NCBI RefSeq assembly: GCF_001426545.1
Contig: NZ_LMEZ01000007.1
Coordinates: 587,190 to 651,189, forward strand
Direction: 5' to 3'
Length of the DNA: 64,000 nt
Source: Mycobacterium sp. Root135
Lineage (GTDB): Bacteria; Actinomycetota; Actinomycetes; Mycobacteriales; Mycobacteriaceae
This document shows positions 51,270 to 60,048 of the stretch, piece by piece. Both the position numbers and the translations under genes were made by a program. The first letter of the stretch is position 1; each line of letters begins with the position of its first letter. The notes beneath the pieces are model-generated. The model was not told where the DNA came from. It did not search any database and worked only from the letters and a program-made list of their open reading frames with translations.

Positions 51270-51328
51270 GCTCCCCCCGCATTCGAGGGTAATCGCGTCG
51301 AGGTGGCCGCCGGATCACCGATTTCGGG

Positions 51329-51898
51329 TCAGTCGTGCTCCTCGCCGGCCCGGCGTTCCCGGTAGGCCGCCACGTGCTGACGGTTCCCGCAGTTCCCGGT
51401 GTCGCAGAACATTCGCGACCGGTTGCGCGAGAGGTCGACCAGCACCGCCTCGCAGTCCGGTGCCGCGCAAATCTTGAGCCTGCGCAGCTCGCCGGCGCGG
51501 ATCAGGTCGGCCAGCGCCATCGCCATCTCGGCGCCCATCCGCTGCCACAGCGGGTCGTGGATCGACGCCAGGTGCAGATGCCACTCCGGCATTTCCTCGT
51601 GGCGGGTCAGCCACGGCGAGGCCCTGGTGTCGCTGAGCAGTGCGTTGACCTGACCGACGACGCGTTCCTCGTCGCCGGCGCAGGCCCAAATCTTGCCGAC
51701 CCGCGTGCGCAGTTTGAAGACTGATTCGAGCTCAGCGTCGTCCCGGTCGCGGCGGCCCGTCCATCCGAACGCGTTCAGATATTCGTCGAGGGAGGCCATG
51801 CCGTCGAGCCGCTCGCCGTCGCCCCGATCGGTGTTGACGAGGACACATGCGGCACGGAGGGTGAGCTCTGTGTCATGACTGAAATTCAATTGACTCAT
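51329..51898 (-). CDS. CGNR zinc-finger transcriptional regulator
   Basis: 189 aa from ATG at 51898. Zinc finger C-x4-C (CAAPDC) and C-x4-CGNR (CDTGNCGNR) at the C-terminus; ABATE-like N-terminus (LTLRAACVLVNTDRGDGERLDG). Divergent from the EamA transporter, its likely target. It is the second CGNR regulator of the window and again is divergent from the gene next to it. Confidence 0.86.
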   Translation of the reverse strand: MSQLNFSHDTELTLRAACVLVNTDRGDGERLDGMASLDEYLNAFGWTGRRDRDDAELESVFKLRTRVGKIWACAGDEERVVGQVNALLSDTRASPWLTRHEEMPEWHLHLASIHDPLWQRMGAEMAMALADLIRAGELRRLKICAAPDCEAVLVDLSRNRSRMFCDTGNCGNRQHVAAYRERRAGEEHD

Positions 51899-51928
51899 GA
51901 CTCCTCTCGGCGGTAGCGTCACGACCAA

Positions 51929-51944
51929 TAGTCATTTTACTCAT
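51929..51944. promoter_or_regulatory. Repeated ATGA(G/C)TA motif between CGNR regulator and transporter
   Basis: TAGTCAT (51929-51935) and TTACTCAT (51937-51944) are near-direct repeats (ATGACTA and ATGAGTAA on the other strand) in the AT-rich part of the 66-bp divergent region. A third related copy (ATGAGTCAA) overlaps the regulator start codon. Probable operator. Confidence 0.45.
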
Positions 51945-51964
51945 TACATGTCAGGAGGTGCCGC

Positions 51965-52945
51965 ATGACTGCCGTAACCGACGTGCGACCCGCCGCCGAT
52001 CATTTCCGAGTCGGCCTGCTGTTCGCCCTCTCGTCGGCCTTCGCGTTCGGTCTGTCGGGTCCCCTCGGCAAGTCCCTGATGGAAGCCGGTTGGAGTCCAA
52101 CCGCCGCGGTCACCGCCCGACTGGCCGGCGGCGCCGTCGCCATGGCGGTCTTCGCCACCGTGATGAACCGGAACTGGCTGCGTGAGGCACTCGGACACTG
52201 GAAGACCGTCGTCGCCTACGGCGTCGTGCCGATCGCCGGAGCCCAACTCTGCTACTACAACGCCGTTTCGCATCTCTCCGTCGGCGTGGCACTGCTCATC
52301 GAGTACACCGCCCCCGTCCTGGTCGTGGGGTGGCTGTGGGCCACCACTCGCCGCAGGCCGACCAACCTGACGCTGGCCGGCGTGGTGCTCGCCGTCGCCG
52401 GAATCATGTTGGTGCTCGACGTCTTCTCCGACGCCCACATCAACCTGGTCGGCGTCGGATGGGCACTCGTCGCCGCCGTCTGCGCGGCCTGCTACTTCAT
52501 GATGTCCGACGAAGTGAGCACCGACCCGTCCGAGGAAGGCGGCCTCAACCCCATCACGCTCGCGGCAGCAGGGTTGATCGTCGGCGCCGTCGCCGTGGCC
52601 CTGCTCGGAGCGTCGCATGTCCTGCCGATGACCTTCACCGCGAACGACACCGTGATCGCGGGCTTCACCACGTCGTGGATCGTGCCCGTCGCCGCGATGG
52701 CGTTGATCCCCACCGCGATCGCGTACACGCTGGGCATCATGGGCGTCGCCCGCCTACGTCCGCGGTTTGCCTCGCTGGTCGGACTCTCCGAAGTGATGTT
52801 TGCCGTGCTTGCCGCGTGGGTGCTGCTCGGCGAGGCCCTGGCCCCCATCCAGGTCGTCGGCGCCGCGGTGGTTCTCGCCGGGTTGGTGCTGGCCCGCCAG
52901 GGTGACCGGACCGAACGGTTGGCAGCAGCTAACCCAACTATGTGA
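51965..52945 (+). CDS. EamA/DMT family transporter
   Basis: 326 aa, ten hydrophobic segments forming two EamA repeats (first FALSSAFAFGLSGPLGKSLMEAGWSP; second GVGWALVAAVCAACYFMMSDEV). AGGAGG lies 6 nt upstream of the ATG. Substrate unknown; the family exports amino acids and other metabolites. Probably regulated by the divergent CGNR protein. Confidence 0.9.
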   Translation: MTAVTDVRPAADHFRVGLLFALSSAFAFGLSGPLGKSLMEAGWSPTAAVTARLAGGAVAMAVFATVMNRNWLREALGHWKTVVAYGVVPIAGAQLCYYNAVSHLSVGVALLIEYTAPVLVVGWLWATTRRRPTNLTLAGVVLAVAGIMLVLDVFSDAHINLVGVGWALVAAVCAACYFMMSDEVSTDPSEEGGLNPITLAAAGLIVGAVAVALLGASHVLPMTFTANDTVIAGFTTSWIVPVAAMALIPTAIAYTLGIMGVARLRPRFASLVGLSEVMFAVLAAWVLLGEALAPIQVVGAAVVLAGLVLARQGDRTERLAAANPTM

Positions 52946-52955
52946 AGATGAGCTA

Positions 52956-53615
52956 GTGACCTTGCTCAGGATGTCCGCCCGGCTGGCCGCGATCGCATCG
53001 GCCGTCGCCTGCACCGCGGCGACGTTGATCGTCGCCCCGCCGGCGTCGGCGGCTACCTGCCCCGACGTCCAGCTCGTCTTCGGGCGGGGCACCAGCGAAT
53101 TGCCGGGTATCGGCCGCGTCGGCCAGGCCTTGGTCGACGCCCTCACACCGCAGCTCGGTGGCCGCACGATCGAGGCCTACGGCGTCAACTACCCGGCCAC
53201 CTACGACTTCCTCGCGGCGGCCGACGGCGCCACCGACGCCACCAACTTCATCAGCTCGCTGGCAGCGCAATGCCCCAGCACGCGCGTAGTCCTCGGCGGA
53301 TACTCCCAGGGTGCGGCCGTCATCGACATGCTCGCCGGCATCCCCCCGCTCGGGAACAAGATCGGCGAAGTCGGGTCGGCCCCGCCGCTGCCGGCCGCCC
53401 TCGACGCCAACGTGGCCGCGGTCGTCGTGTTCGGCAACCCGTCGGCGAAGTTCTCGATTCCGATCACCAACTCCATCTTCGGCGGACGCGCCCTCGACCT
53501 GTGCGCCGACGGCGACCCCATCTGTTCGGACGGCCGCAACCCGTTCGCCCACACGCACTACGAGTCGTCGGAGTTCATCCCGCAGGCCGCGAATTTCGTC
53601 GCAGGACTTGTTTAG
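52956..53615 (+). CDS. Cutinase family secreted protein
   Basis: 219 aa from GTG at 52956 (ATG 52971 is possible). Signal peptide ending APPASAA. Serine in GGYSQGAAVIDML, Asp and His in DPICSDGRNPFAHTHY, with paired cysteines. Cutinase-like proteins of mycobacteria hydrolyse esters or lipids outside the cell. First of three tandem members on the plus strand beside ESX-4. Confidence 0.9.
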   Translation: MTLLRMSARLAAIASAVACTAATLIVAPPASAATCPDVQLVFGRGTSELPGIGRVGQALVDALTPQLGGRTIEAYGVNYPATYDFLAAADGATDATNFISSLAAQCPSTRVVLGGYSQGAAVIDMLAGIPPLGNKIGEVGSAPPLPAALDANVAAVVVFGNPSAKFSIPITNSIFGGRALDLCADGDPICSDGRNPFAHTHYESSEFIPQAANFVAGLV

Positions 53616-53639
53616 CCGGTTTAGGCGTTACCATTCGGC

Positions 53640-54314
53640 GTGGCCTTCGATCTTGTTAGACGGACGACTCTCGCCGTTGCTGCGGCTTGCCTTGCCGTCA
53701 TCGCTCCCGTCCTGTCGACCGTCCCCACCGCGGGTCTCGGTCTCGGTCTCGCTCCGGCGTCCGCCGAAGGCTGCCCCGACATCGAGGTCGTCTTCGCTCG
53801 CGGCACCAGCGAAGCACCCGGGCTGGGATTGCCCGGCGGATCCTTCGTCGACGCGTTGCGGTCCAAGGTCGGCGGCCGGTCCGTCGGCAGCTACGCCGTC
53901 GCCTACCCGGCCGACTACGACTTCCTCGCCGCGGCGGCGGGCGCCAACGACGCAAGCGCCCACATTCAGTACATGATGGGCGCCTGCCCCAACACCCGCC
54001 TGGTTCTCGGCGGCTACTCCCAGGGCGCAGCCGTCATCGACGTCATCGCCGCAGTGCCGTTCCCGGCCATCGGCTTCACCAATCCGTTGCCGCCCAACAC
54101 CCCAGACTTCGTCGCGGCGCTCGTCGCCTTCGGCAACCCGTCGGCCAAGTTGGGCCTGCCGCTGACTTCGAGTCCGGTCTGGGGAGGCCGTTCCATCGAC
54201 CTCTGCAACGCGGGTGATCCCGTGTGCACCAGCGGCGAGGACGTCGCCGCCCACCGCGCCTACGCAGGCGGCCCGGCCAACGACGCAGCGAACTTCGTCG
54301 CCGGTCTCCTGTAA
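53640..54314 (+). CDS. Cutinase family secreted protein
   Basis: 224 aa from GTG at 53640. Signal peptide with LAPASAEG cleavage region, FARGTSEAPGLGLPGG, serine in GGYSQGAAVIDVI, Asp in DPVCTSGEDVAAH. Similar to its upstream neighbour over the whole length and 24 nt from it, so these are tandem duplicates. Confidence 0.9.
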   Translation: MAFDLVRRTTLAVAAACLAVIAPVLSTVPTAGLGLGLAPASAEGCPDIEVVFARGTSEAPGLGLPGGSFVDALRSKVGGRSVGSYAVAYPADYDFLAAAAGANDASAHIQYMMGACPNTRLVLGGYSQGAAVIDVIAAVPFPAIGFTNPLPPNTPDFVAALVAFGNPSAKLGLPLTSSPVWGGRSIDLCNAGDPVCTSGEDVAAHRAYAGGPANDAANFVAGLL

Positions 54315-54370
54315 CCCGGTCGCCACGCGACGCCGACGGCACGTCCTCGACGTCGGCTAGCATCGCCTGG

Positions 54371-55048
54371 GTGACCCCACAGCTGATTCGCAGGCTCGTC
54401 GTCGCAACGTTCGTCACCGCGCTTACCGCCACCGCCCTGCTGGTGACGCCGGCCGTCACGGCGATCGGCATTCCGACCGCGTCCGCCGCCTGCCCAGCGG
54501 TTGAGGTCATCTTTGCGCGCGGCCGGTTCGAGCCCGCCGGCCCCGGCCAAATCGGCAACACCTTCGTCAGTGCGCTCCGCAAGAAGAGCGGCAAGAACGT
54601 CAACCTGTACGCGGTGCGCTACCCGGCCGACACCCAGGTCGACCTCGGCGCCAACGACATGAGCGCACGCGTGCAGAGCACGATTGCCAGCTGCCCGGAC
54701 ACCAAGATCGTGCTGGGCGGCTACTCCCTCGGCGCCGCGGTGACCGACGTGGCGCTGGCCGTGCCCTTCGCCTTCTTCGGCTTCGACAATCCGCTGCCGC
54801 CCGGCGCAGATCAACACATCGCGGCCGTCACCCTGTTCGGCAACGGCAGCGTGTGGGCGGGACCCATCGGGGCGATCAGCCCGCTGTACCGCGAGCGGAC
54901 GATCGACTTGTGTCACGGCGCCGACCCCATCTGCAACCCGGCCGACCCGAACACGTGGGAGCAGAACTGGACCGACCACGCGGCGCGGGCGTACATCGAC
55001 GCGGGCATGGTCAACGAGGCCGCCGACTTCGCCGCCGCGCGGGTCTAA
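54371..55048 (+). CDS. Cutinase family secreted protein, GYSLG variant
   Basis: 225 aa from GTG at 54371. Signal peptide ending ASAA, IFARGRFEPAGPGQIG, and serine elbow GGYSLGAAVTDVA, where Leu replaces the usual Gln that helps form the oxyanion hole. Asp and His are retained in DPICNPAD and WTDHAARAY. The most diverged of the three. Its end overlaps truA by 4 nt. Confidence 0.88.
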   Translation: MTPQLIRRLVVATFVTALTATALLVTPAVTAIGIPTASAACPAVEVIFARGRFEPAGPGQIGNTFVSALRKKSGKNVNLYAVRYPADTQVDLGANDMSARVQSTIASCPDTKIVLGGYSLGAAVTDVALAVPFAFFGFDNPLPPGADQHIAAVTLFGNGSVWAGPIGAISPLYRERTIDLCHGADPICNPADPNTWEQNWTDHAARAYIDAGMVNEAADFAAARV

Positions 55049-55962
55049 CCCTCGATCCGCCCCACCTCGTCGGGCGTTCGCCGGTCACGGGTCACCAGGA
55101 TTCGGGCCTCGAGTTCTGCGTCGGCCGGATAGTCGACGCCGACCAGCGTCAGGCCGCGGGCCGGGGCGGTGGCGAAGTCACTCGACCGCCGCGTGGACGT
55201 CAACAGCTCAGCGCACCAACGCGGTTCGCGACGACCCTCCCCCACGGCCAGCAGCGCACCGACCAGCGAGCGCACCATCGACCAGCAGAAGGCATCCGCG
55301 GCGACGTAGCCGACGATCGAATCGCCGTCGCGCACCCAGTCAAGCCGCTGCAGATTACGAATCGTGGTCGCGCCGTCACGGGCCCGACAGAACGCCGCAA
55401 AGTCGTTGAGACCCTGCAGTTCTCGTGACGCCACCCGCATCGCGTCGACGTCGAGCGGGCGAGGCCACGGCGTCACGAACCTCGCCTCCCGCGGCGTGAC
55501 GCCGAACTGCGCCGTCGTCAACCGGTACTCGTAGTGCCGCCGCAGTGCGGAAAACCTGGCGTCGAATCCGGCCGGCGCACGCACCAGGTCGAGCACCCGC
55601 ACGTCCTCGGGTAGCAACCGAGACAGCCGTCGCACCAAGGGCTGGAATTCCGGCTCGTCGCGAGGAGTGCGCGGATAGGCAAGCGGAATCGACTCGGCCG
55701 GGACGTCCACGTGTGCCACCTGACCAGTGGCGTGCACACCGGTGTCGGTGCGGCCCGCCGCCCTGGTGATCACCGGTGTCCGGAACACCGTCGACAGCGC
55801 ATCGTCGATCGCTCCGGCCACGGTGCGCTGATTGGTCTGCGTCGCCCAGCCGGCGAAGTCGGTGCCGTCGTAGGCGACGTCGAGGCGCAGTCGAACCTGG
55901 GCGAGCGAATCGACGGGAAATCGAACAAGCCCGCCACCGGAATCGATGGCGGGCTCGTTCAC
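55045..55962 (-). CDS. truA: tRNA pseudouridine synthase A
   Basis: 305 aa from GTG at 55962. Catalytic Asp in AAGRTDTGVHA; VRLRLDVAYDGTDFAGWA, FDARFSALRRHYEYRL and MVRSLVGALLAVGEG are family segments. Modifies U38-40 of tRNAs. 7 nt from the rplQ stop, so cotranscribed. The start is chosen for that spacing. Confidence 0.94.
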   Translation of the reverse strand: MNEPAIDSGGGLVRFPVDSLAQVRLRLDVAYDGTDFAGWATQTNQRTVAGAIDDALSTVFRTPVITRAAGRTDTGVHATGQVAHVDVPAESIPLAYPRTPRDEPEFQPLVRRLSRLLPEDVRVLDLVRAPAGFDARFSALRRHYEYRLTTAQFGVTPREARFVTPWPRPLDVDAMRVASRELQGLNDFAAFCRARDGATTIRNLQRLDWVRDGDSIVGYVAADAFCWSMVRSLVGALLAVGEGRREPRWCAELLTSTRRSSDFATAPARGLTLVGVDYPADAELEARILVTRDRRTPDEVGRIEG

Positions 55963-55969
55963 GAGTCGA

Positions 55970-56551
55970 CTACTTGGCGTCGTCGGACTTTTCGTCCGTG
56001 GCGACCTCGTCGGCGGCCTCGGTGGTGTCGGCATCTTCAACCGCGGCGTCCTCGACCGGGGCGTCCTCGACGACCTCGTCGGTGGGGCCGACGGCGGCCT
56101 CGGGCTCGACCGCTGCCTGCGGCGCAGCGGCTGCCGCGACGGGGGCGTTGGCGGAACCACTGCGGCGGGCCCGGTTGGCCTCAGACGTGACCGTCTTCTC
56201 CTGCACCAGCTCGATGACGGCCATCGGGGCGTTGTCGCCCTTGCGTGCCTCCACCTTGATGATGCGGGTGTAGCCACCCTCGCGCTCGGCGAAGTGCGGT
56301 CCGATCTCGGCGAACAGCGTGTGCACGACGTCCTTGTCGCGGATCTTCTTCATCACCTCACGCCGGTTGTGCAGCGTGCCCTTCTTGGCATGGGTGATGA
56401 GCTTCTCCGCGTACGGGCGCAGCGCCCGCGCCTTCGGCTCGGTCGTCTTGATGCGGCCGTGCTCGAAGAGCGCCGTCGCCAGGTTGGCCAGGAGCGCCTT
56501 CTGGTGTGAGGACGACCCGCCGAGGCGAGCACCCTTAGTGGGCTTGGGCAT
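55970..56551 (-). CDS. rplQ: 50S ribosomal protein L17
   Basis: 193 aa. MPKPTKGARLGGSSSHQKALLANLATALFEHGRIKTTEPKA is the L17 core start in pieces. A long Ala/Glu/Asp-rich C-terminal extension (about 75 residues, EDAPVEDAAVEDADTTEAADE) is typical of mycobacterial L17. Follows rpoA. Confidence 0.97.
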   Translation of the reverse strand: MPKPTKGARLGGSSSHQKALLANLATALFEHGRIKTTEPKARALRPYAEKLITHAKKGTLHNRREVMKKIRDKDVVHTLFAEIGPHFAEREGGYTRIIKVEARKGDNAPMAVIELVQEKTVTSEANRARRSGSANAPVAAAAAPQAAVEPEAAVGPTDEVVEDAPVEDAAVEDADTTEAADEVATDEKSDDAK

Positions 56552-56649
56552 TGCGACTATCTCCTTGTGTGGCCGGCCCCCGTATCAGGTAAGGCCGGGA
56601 CGGTTCGTGCGTTGGGCGGGCAAAGCTGGGTGGGAATTAAGCCCTGCGG

Positions 56650-57702
56650 TTAGAGCTGTTCGGTTTCGGCGTAGTCCGTGGTGTCGTCCGCGTCGTAGCT
56701 GGCATCGCTGTTCCAGGTGCCGGTGGCGACGTCGTAACCGGCCACCTCGGACGGGTCGAACGTGGCCGGGCTGTCCTTCAGCGAGAGACCCAGCTGGTGC
56801 AGCTTGATCTTCACCTCGTCGATGGACTTCTGGCCGAAGTTGCGGATGTCCAGCAGGTCGGACTCCGTCCGCGAGACCAGCTCGCCGACGGTGTGCACGC
56901 CTTCGCGCTTGAGGCAGTTGTACGACCGGACGGTGAGTTCCAGATCGTCGATCGGCAGCGCGAACGAGGCGATGTGATCCGCCTCGGCCGGCGACGGGCC
57001 GATCTCGATGCCCTCGGCTTCGACGTTGAGTTCCCGTGCCAGACCGAACAATTCGACCAGCGTCTTACCGGCCGAGGCCAGAGCGTCACGCGGGGTGATC
57101 GAGTTCTTGGTCTCGACGTCGAGGATCAGCTTGTCGAAGTCGGTGCGCTGCTCGACGCGGGTCGCCTCGACCTTGTAGGTCACCTTGAGCACCGGCGAGT
57201 AGATCGAGTCGACCGGGATGCGGCCGATCTCGGCACCGGAGGCCTTGTTCTGCACGGCGGGAACGTAACCGCGGCCACGCTCGACGACGAGCTCGACCTC
57301 GAGCTTGCCCTTGTCGTTCAGGGTCGCGATGTGCATGTCCGGGTTCTGCACCGTGACGCCGGCGGGCGGGACGATGTCACCGGCGGTGACGGCACCCGGG
57401 CCTTGCTTGCGCAGGTACATGGTGACCGGCTCGTCCTCCTCGGACGACACGACCAGGCTCTTGAGGTTCAGGATGATGTCGGTGACGTCTTCCTTCACCC
57501 CCGGAACGGTGGTGAACTCGTGCAGCACGCCGTCGATGCGGATGCTGGTGACCGCTGCGCCCGGGATGGACGACAGCAGCGTGCGCCGAAGCGAGTTGCC
57601 TAGGGTGTAGCCGAATCCGGGCTCCAAGGGCTCGATGACGAACTTGGACCGGTTCTCGGCAAGGCTCTCTTCGGACAGGGTGGGGCGCTGAGAAATCAGC
57701 AT
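56650..57702 (-). CDS. rpoA: DNA-directed RNA polymerase alpha subunit
   Basis: 350 aa. N-terminal dimerisation domain (NRSKFVIEPLEPGFGYTLGNSLRRTLLSSIPGAAVTSIRID in pieces) and C-terminal alphaCTD (SYNCLKREGVHTVGELV, DLLDIRNFGQKSIDEVKIKL). Acidic tail ends DDTTDYAETEQL. Part of the alpha operon with rpsD and rplQ. Confidence 0.98.
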   Translation of the reverse strand: MLISQRPTLSEESLAENRSKFVIEPLEPGFGYTLGNSLRRTLLSSIPGAAVTSIRIDGVLHEFTTVPGVKEDVTDIILNLKSLVVSSEEDEPVTMYLRKQGPGAVTAGDIVPPAGVTVQNPDMHIATLNDKGKLEVELVVERGRGYVPAVQNKASGAEIGRIPVDSIYSPVLKVTYKVEATRVEQRTDFDKLILDVETKNSITPRDALASAGKTLVELFGLARELNVEAEGIEIGPSPAEADHIASFALPIDDLELTVRSYNCLKREGVHTVGELVSRTESDLLDIRNFGQKSIDEVKIKLHQLGLSLKDSPATFDPSEVAGYDVATGTWNSDASYDADDTTDYAETEQL

Positions 57703-57798
57703 TTTCTATCTCCTTCTCGACATCCGCTATTTGATGCCGTTTGGTGTCCCAGGCCGGATGGCCGGGCTCCGTTACATTGCGGCCTCCGGCCGCGGCGA

Positions 57799-58404
57799 TT
57801 ACTTCGAGTAGAACTCGACGATCAGCTGCTCGGTCAGCGGCACCTGAATCTGTGCGCGCTCGGGCAACTGGTGGACGAGGATGCGCTGGCGTTCGCCGAC
57901 GACCTGGATCCAGCCCGGGATGGGGCGGTCACCGGCGGTCTGACGCGACAGCTCGAACGGCAGCGTGTTCAGTGACTTCTCACGGATGTCGACGATGTCG
58001 TACTGCGAGACGCGGTAGCTGGGGATGTCGACCTTCACGCCGTTGACGGTGAAGTGACCGTGGCTGACCAGCTGACGGGCCATCCGGCGCGTACGGGCGA
58101 GCCCGGCGCGGTAGATGACGTTGTCCAGCCGGCTCTCCAGGATCTGCAGCAGGTTCTCGCCGGTCTTGCCCGAGTGGCGGTTGGCCTCCTCGTAGTACCG
58201 ACGGAACTGCTTCTCCATGACGCCGTAGGTGAAGCGAGCCTTCTGCTTCTCCTGCAGCTGCGTGCGGTATTCGCTCTCCTTGATCCGCGCGCGACCATGC
58301 TGGCCGGGCGGGTAGGGACGCTTCTCGAAGGACTGATCTCCACCGACGAGGTCGACGCCGAGACGACGCGACTTGCGGGTGACGGGTCCGGTATAACGAG
58401 CCAT
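57799..58404 (-). CDS. rpsD: 30S ribosomal protein S4
   Basis: 201 aa. MARYTGPVTRKSRRLGVDLVGGDQSFEKRPYPPGQHGRARIKESEY is diagnostic in pieces, and the S4 RNA-binding domain includes RLDNVIYRAGLARTRRMARQLVSHGHFTVNG. It lacks the zinc-binding CxxC N-terminus, so it is the C-minus form. Confidence 0.98.
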   Translation of the reverse strand: MARYTGPVTRKSRRLGVDLVGGDQSFEKRPYPPGQHGRARIKESEYRTQLQEKQKARFTYGVMEKQFRRYYEEANRHSGKTGENLLQILESRLDNVIYRAGLARTRRMARQLVSHGHFTVNGVKVDIPSYRVSQYDIVDIREKSLNTLPFELSRQTAGDRPIPGWIQVVGERQRILVHQLPERAQIQVPLTEQLIVEFYSK

Positions 58405-58418
58405 TTTCTAAATCTCCT

Positions 58419-58838
58419 CTAGACCCGGCGCCGCTTGGGCGGACGGCAGCCGTTGTGCGGCTGCGGCGTGACGTCGGAAATGGCGCCAACTTCGAGGCCG
58501 GCTGCCTGCAGTGAACGGATCGCGGTTTCGCGGCCCGAACCCGGGCCCTTCACGAAGACGTCGACCTTCTTGACACCGTGCTCTTGAGCCTTGCGGGCAG
58601 CGTTCTCAGCGGCCAGCTGCGCGGCGAACGGGGTCGACTTACGCGAACCCTTGAAGCCGACGTGACCCGACGATGCCCAGGCGATGACGTTGCCCTGCTG
58701 GTCGGTGATCGAGACGATCGTGTTGTTGAACGTGCTCTTGATGTGAGCGGCGCCGTGCGGAACGTTCTTCTTTTCCTTACGGCGCGTCTTCTGGCCCTTC
58801 TTGGGACCAGCCGCTCCACTCTTCTTGGCCTGTGCCAT
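58419..58838 (-). CDS. rpsK: 30S ribosomal protein S11
   Basis: 139 aa from ATG at 58838. FNNTIVSITDQQGNVIAWASSG and the C-terminal DVTPQPHNGCRPPKRRRV are S11 hallmarks. The N-terminal basic extension AKKSGAAGPKKGQKTRRKEKK is usual in actinobacteria. Confidence 0.98.
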   Translation of the reverse strand: MAQAKKSGAAGPKKGQKTRRKEKKNVPHGAAHIKSTFNNTIVSITDQQGNVIAWASSGHVGFKGSRKSTPFAAQLAAENAARKAQEHGVKKVDVFVKGPGSGRETAIRSLQAAGLEVGAISDVTPQPHNGCRPPKRRRV

Positions 58839-58842
58839 GTGC

Positions 58843-59223
58843 TTACCTGGCCTTCTTCTTGCCGGCGATGGTGCGCTTCGGGCCCTTGCGGGTGCGCGCG
58901 TTGGTCTTGGTTCGCTGGCCGCGCACCGGAAGACCGCGACGATGCCGCAGACCCTGGTAGCAGCCGATTTCGATCTTGCGTCGGATGTCGGCCTGCACCT
59001 CGCGGCGCAAGTCACCTTCGACCTTGATCTCGGAGTTGCTCTCGATGTAGTCGCGCAACTGCGACACCTGATCGTCGGTCAGGTCCTTGGTACGCAGATT
59101 GAAGTCGATGCCGGTGGCCGACAAGATTTCCTGCGAGCGGGTACGGCCAATGCCGTAGATGTAGGTCAGCGCGATCTCCATGCGCTTGTCACGCGGGAGA
59201 TCGACGCCCAGTAGACGTGCCAT
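58843..59223 (-). CDS. rpsM: 30S ribosomal protein S13
   Basis: 126 aa. MARLLGVDLPRDKRMEIALTYIYGIG and RGLPVRGQRTKTNARTRKGPKR are standard S13. 4 nt upstream of rpsK. Confidence 0.98.
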   Translation of the reverse strand: MARLLGVDLPRDKRMEIALTYIYGIGRTRSQEILSATGIDFNLRTKDLTDDQVSQLRDYIESNSEIKVEGDLRREVQADIRRKIEIGCYQGLRHRRGLPVRGQRTKTNARTRKGPKRTIAGKKKAR

Positions 59224-59406
59224 CAGGCAGTGATTCCTTTTCGTTGCGGAGGTCTTGTCCCAGTCCGTTCCCCGTCTTTACGGGGTCCGGCCTCCGTGCC
59301 GGACGTGTAGTGAGCCAGCCCATCTCTAAAGATGCGAGCCGGTCACTGGTACTGGGAGTTCATCATTCAGTTGTTGCTGTACTGCCTTTGCGCAATGCGC
59401 AAATGT

Positions 59407-59520
59407 CTATCCCTGACGCTGCTTGTGGCGCGGGTCAGAACAAATCACCATGACCCGCCGGTGGCGACGGATCACCCTGCACTTGTCGCAGATGGGCTTG
59501 ACGCTCGGGTTCACCTTCAC
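59407..59520 (-). CDS. rpmJ: 50S ribosomal protein L36
   Basis: 37 aa from GTG at 59520: MKVNPSVKPICDKCRVIRRH, then RVMVICSDPRHKQRQG. Carries the C-x2-C and Cys/His zinc-ribbon ligands of L36 (zinc-binding form). 58 nt from infA. The 183-bp gap before rpsM has no further gene. Confidence 0.96.
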   Translation of the reverse strand: MKVNPSVKPICDKCRVIRRHRRVMVICSDPRHKQRQG

Positions 59521-59578
59521 GGCGGTCGATCCTGTCTTGGTTGTTCGGTGACGAGGGCGAGCCCCCGTCACGGTCTAG

Positions 59579-59800
59579 TTACTTGTAGCGGTAAACGATG
59601 CGGCCCCGGGTCAGGTCGTAGGGCGACAACTCCACCACGACGCGGTCCTCGGGCAGAATGCGGATGTAGTGCTGCCGCATCTTGCCGCTGATGTGCGCGA
59701 GCACCTTGTGTCCGTTCTCCAACTCAATGCGAAACATCGCATTGGGCAGGGGCTCGACCACGCGGCCCTCGACTTCGATGGCACCGTCTTTTTTAGCCAT
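59579..59800 (-). CDS. infA: Translation initiation factor IF-1
   Basis: 73 aa from ATG at 59800. MAKKDGAIEVEGRVVEPLPN, then ISGKMRQHYIRILPEDRV, an OB-fold typical of IF-1. First gene of the infA-rpmJ-rpsM block. The 248 bp upstream, to 60048, should contain its promoter; no motif was fixed. Confidence 0.98.
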   Translation of the reverse strand: MAKKDGAIEVEGRVVEPLPNAMFRIELENGHKVLAHISGKMRQHYIRILPEDRVVVELSPYDLTRGRIVYRYK

Positions 59801-60048
59801 GTCCTCCGTTGTTCCTGTCTGGCGCCGCAAATACCGCCTCCGACTTCAAAACGTGAGCCGGATTCGTAAAATTCCAGGACAGGGCACGCAAGGAGCCGGC
59901 GCGGATACCGCACCGTTGATCGATGGTACCCGCTTCGGTGCGCTCCCCAAAATCGCCGTCACCAGCAACGGCACGAGGGTGGCAAGATCGTGTGAAGGTC
60001 CACGGCGACCGATGCGAATGACTGTACGACCGGCCTCAGGGGGAATGT

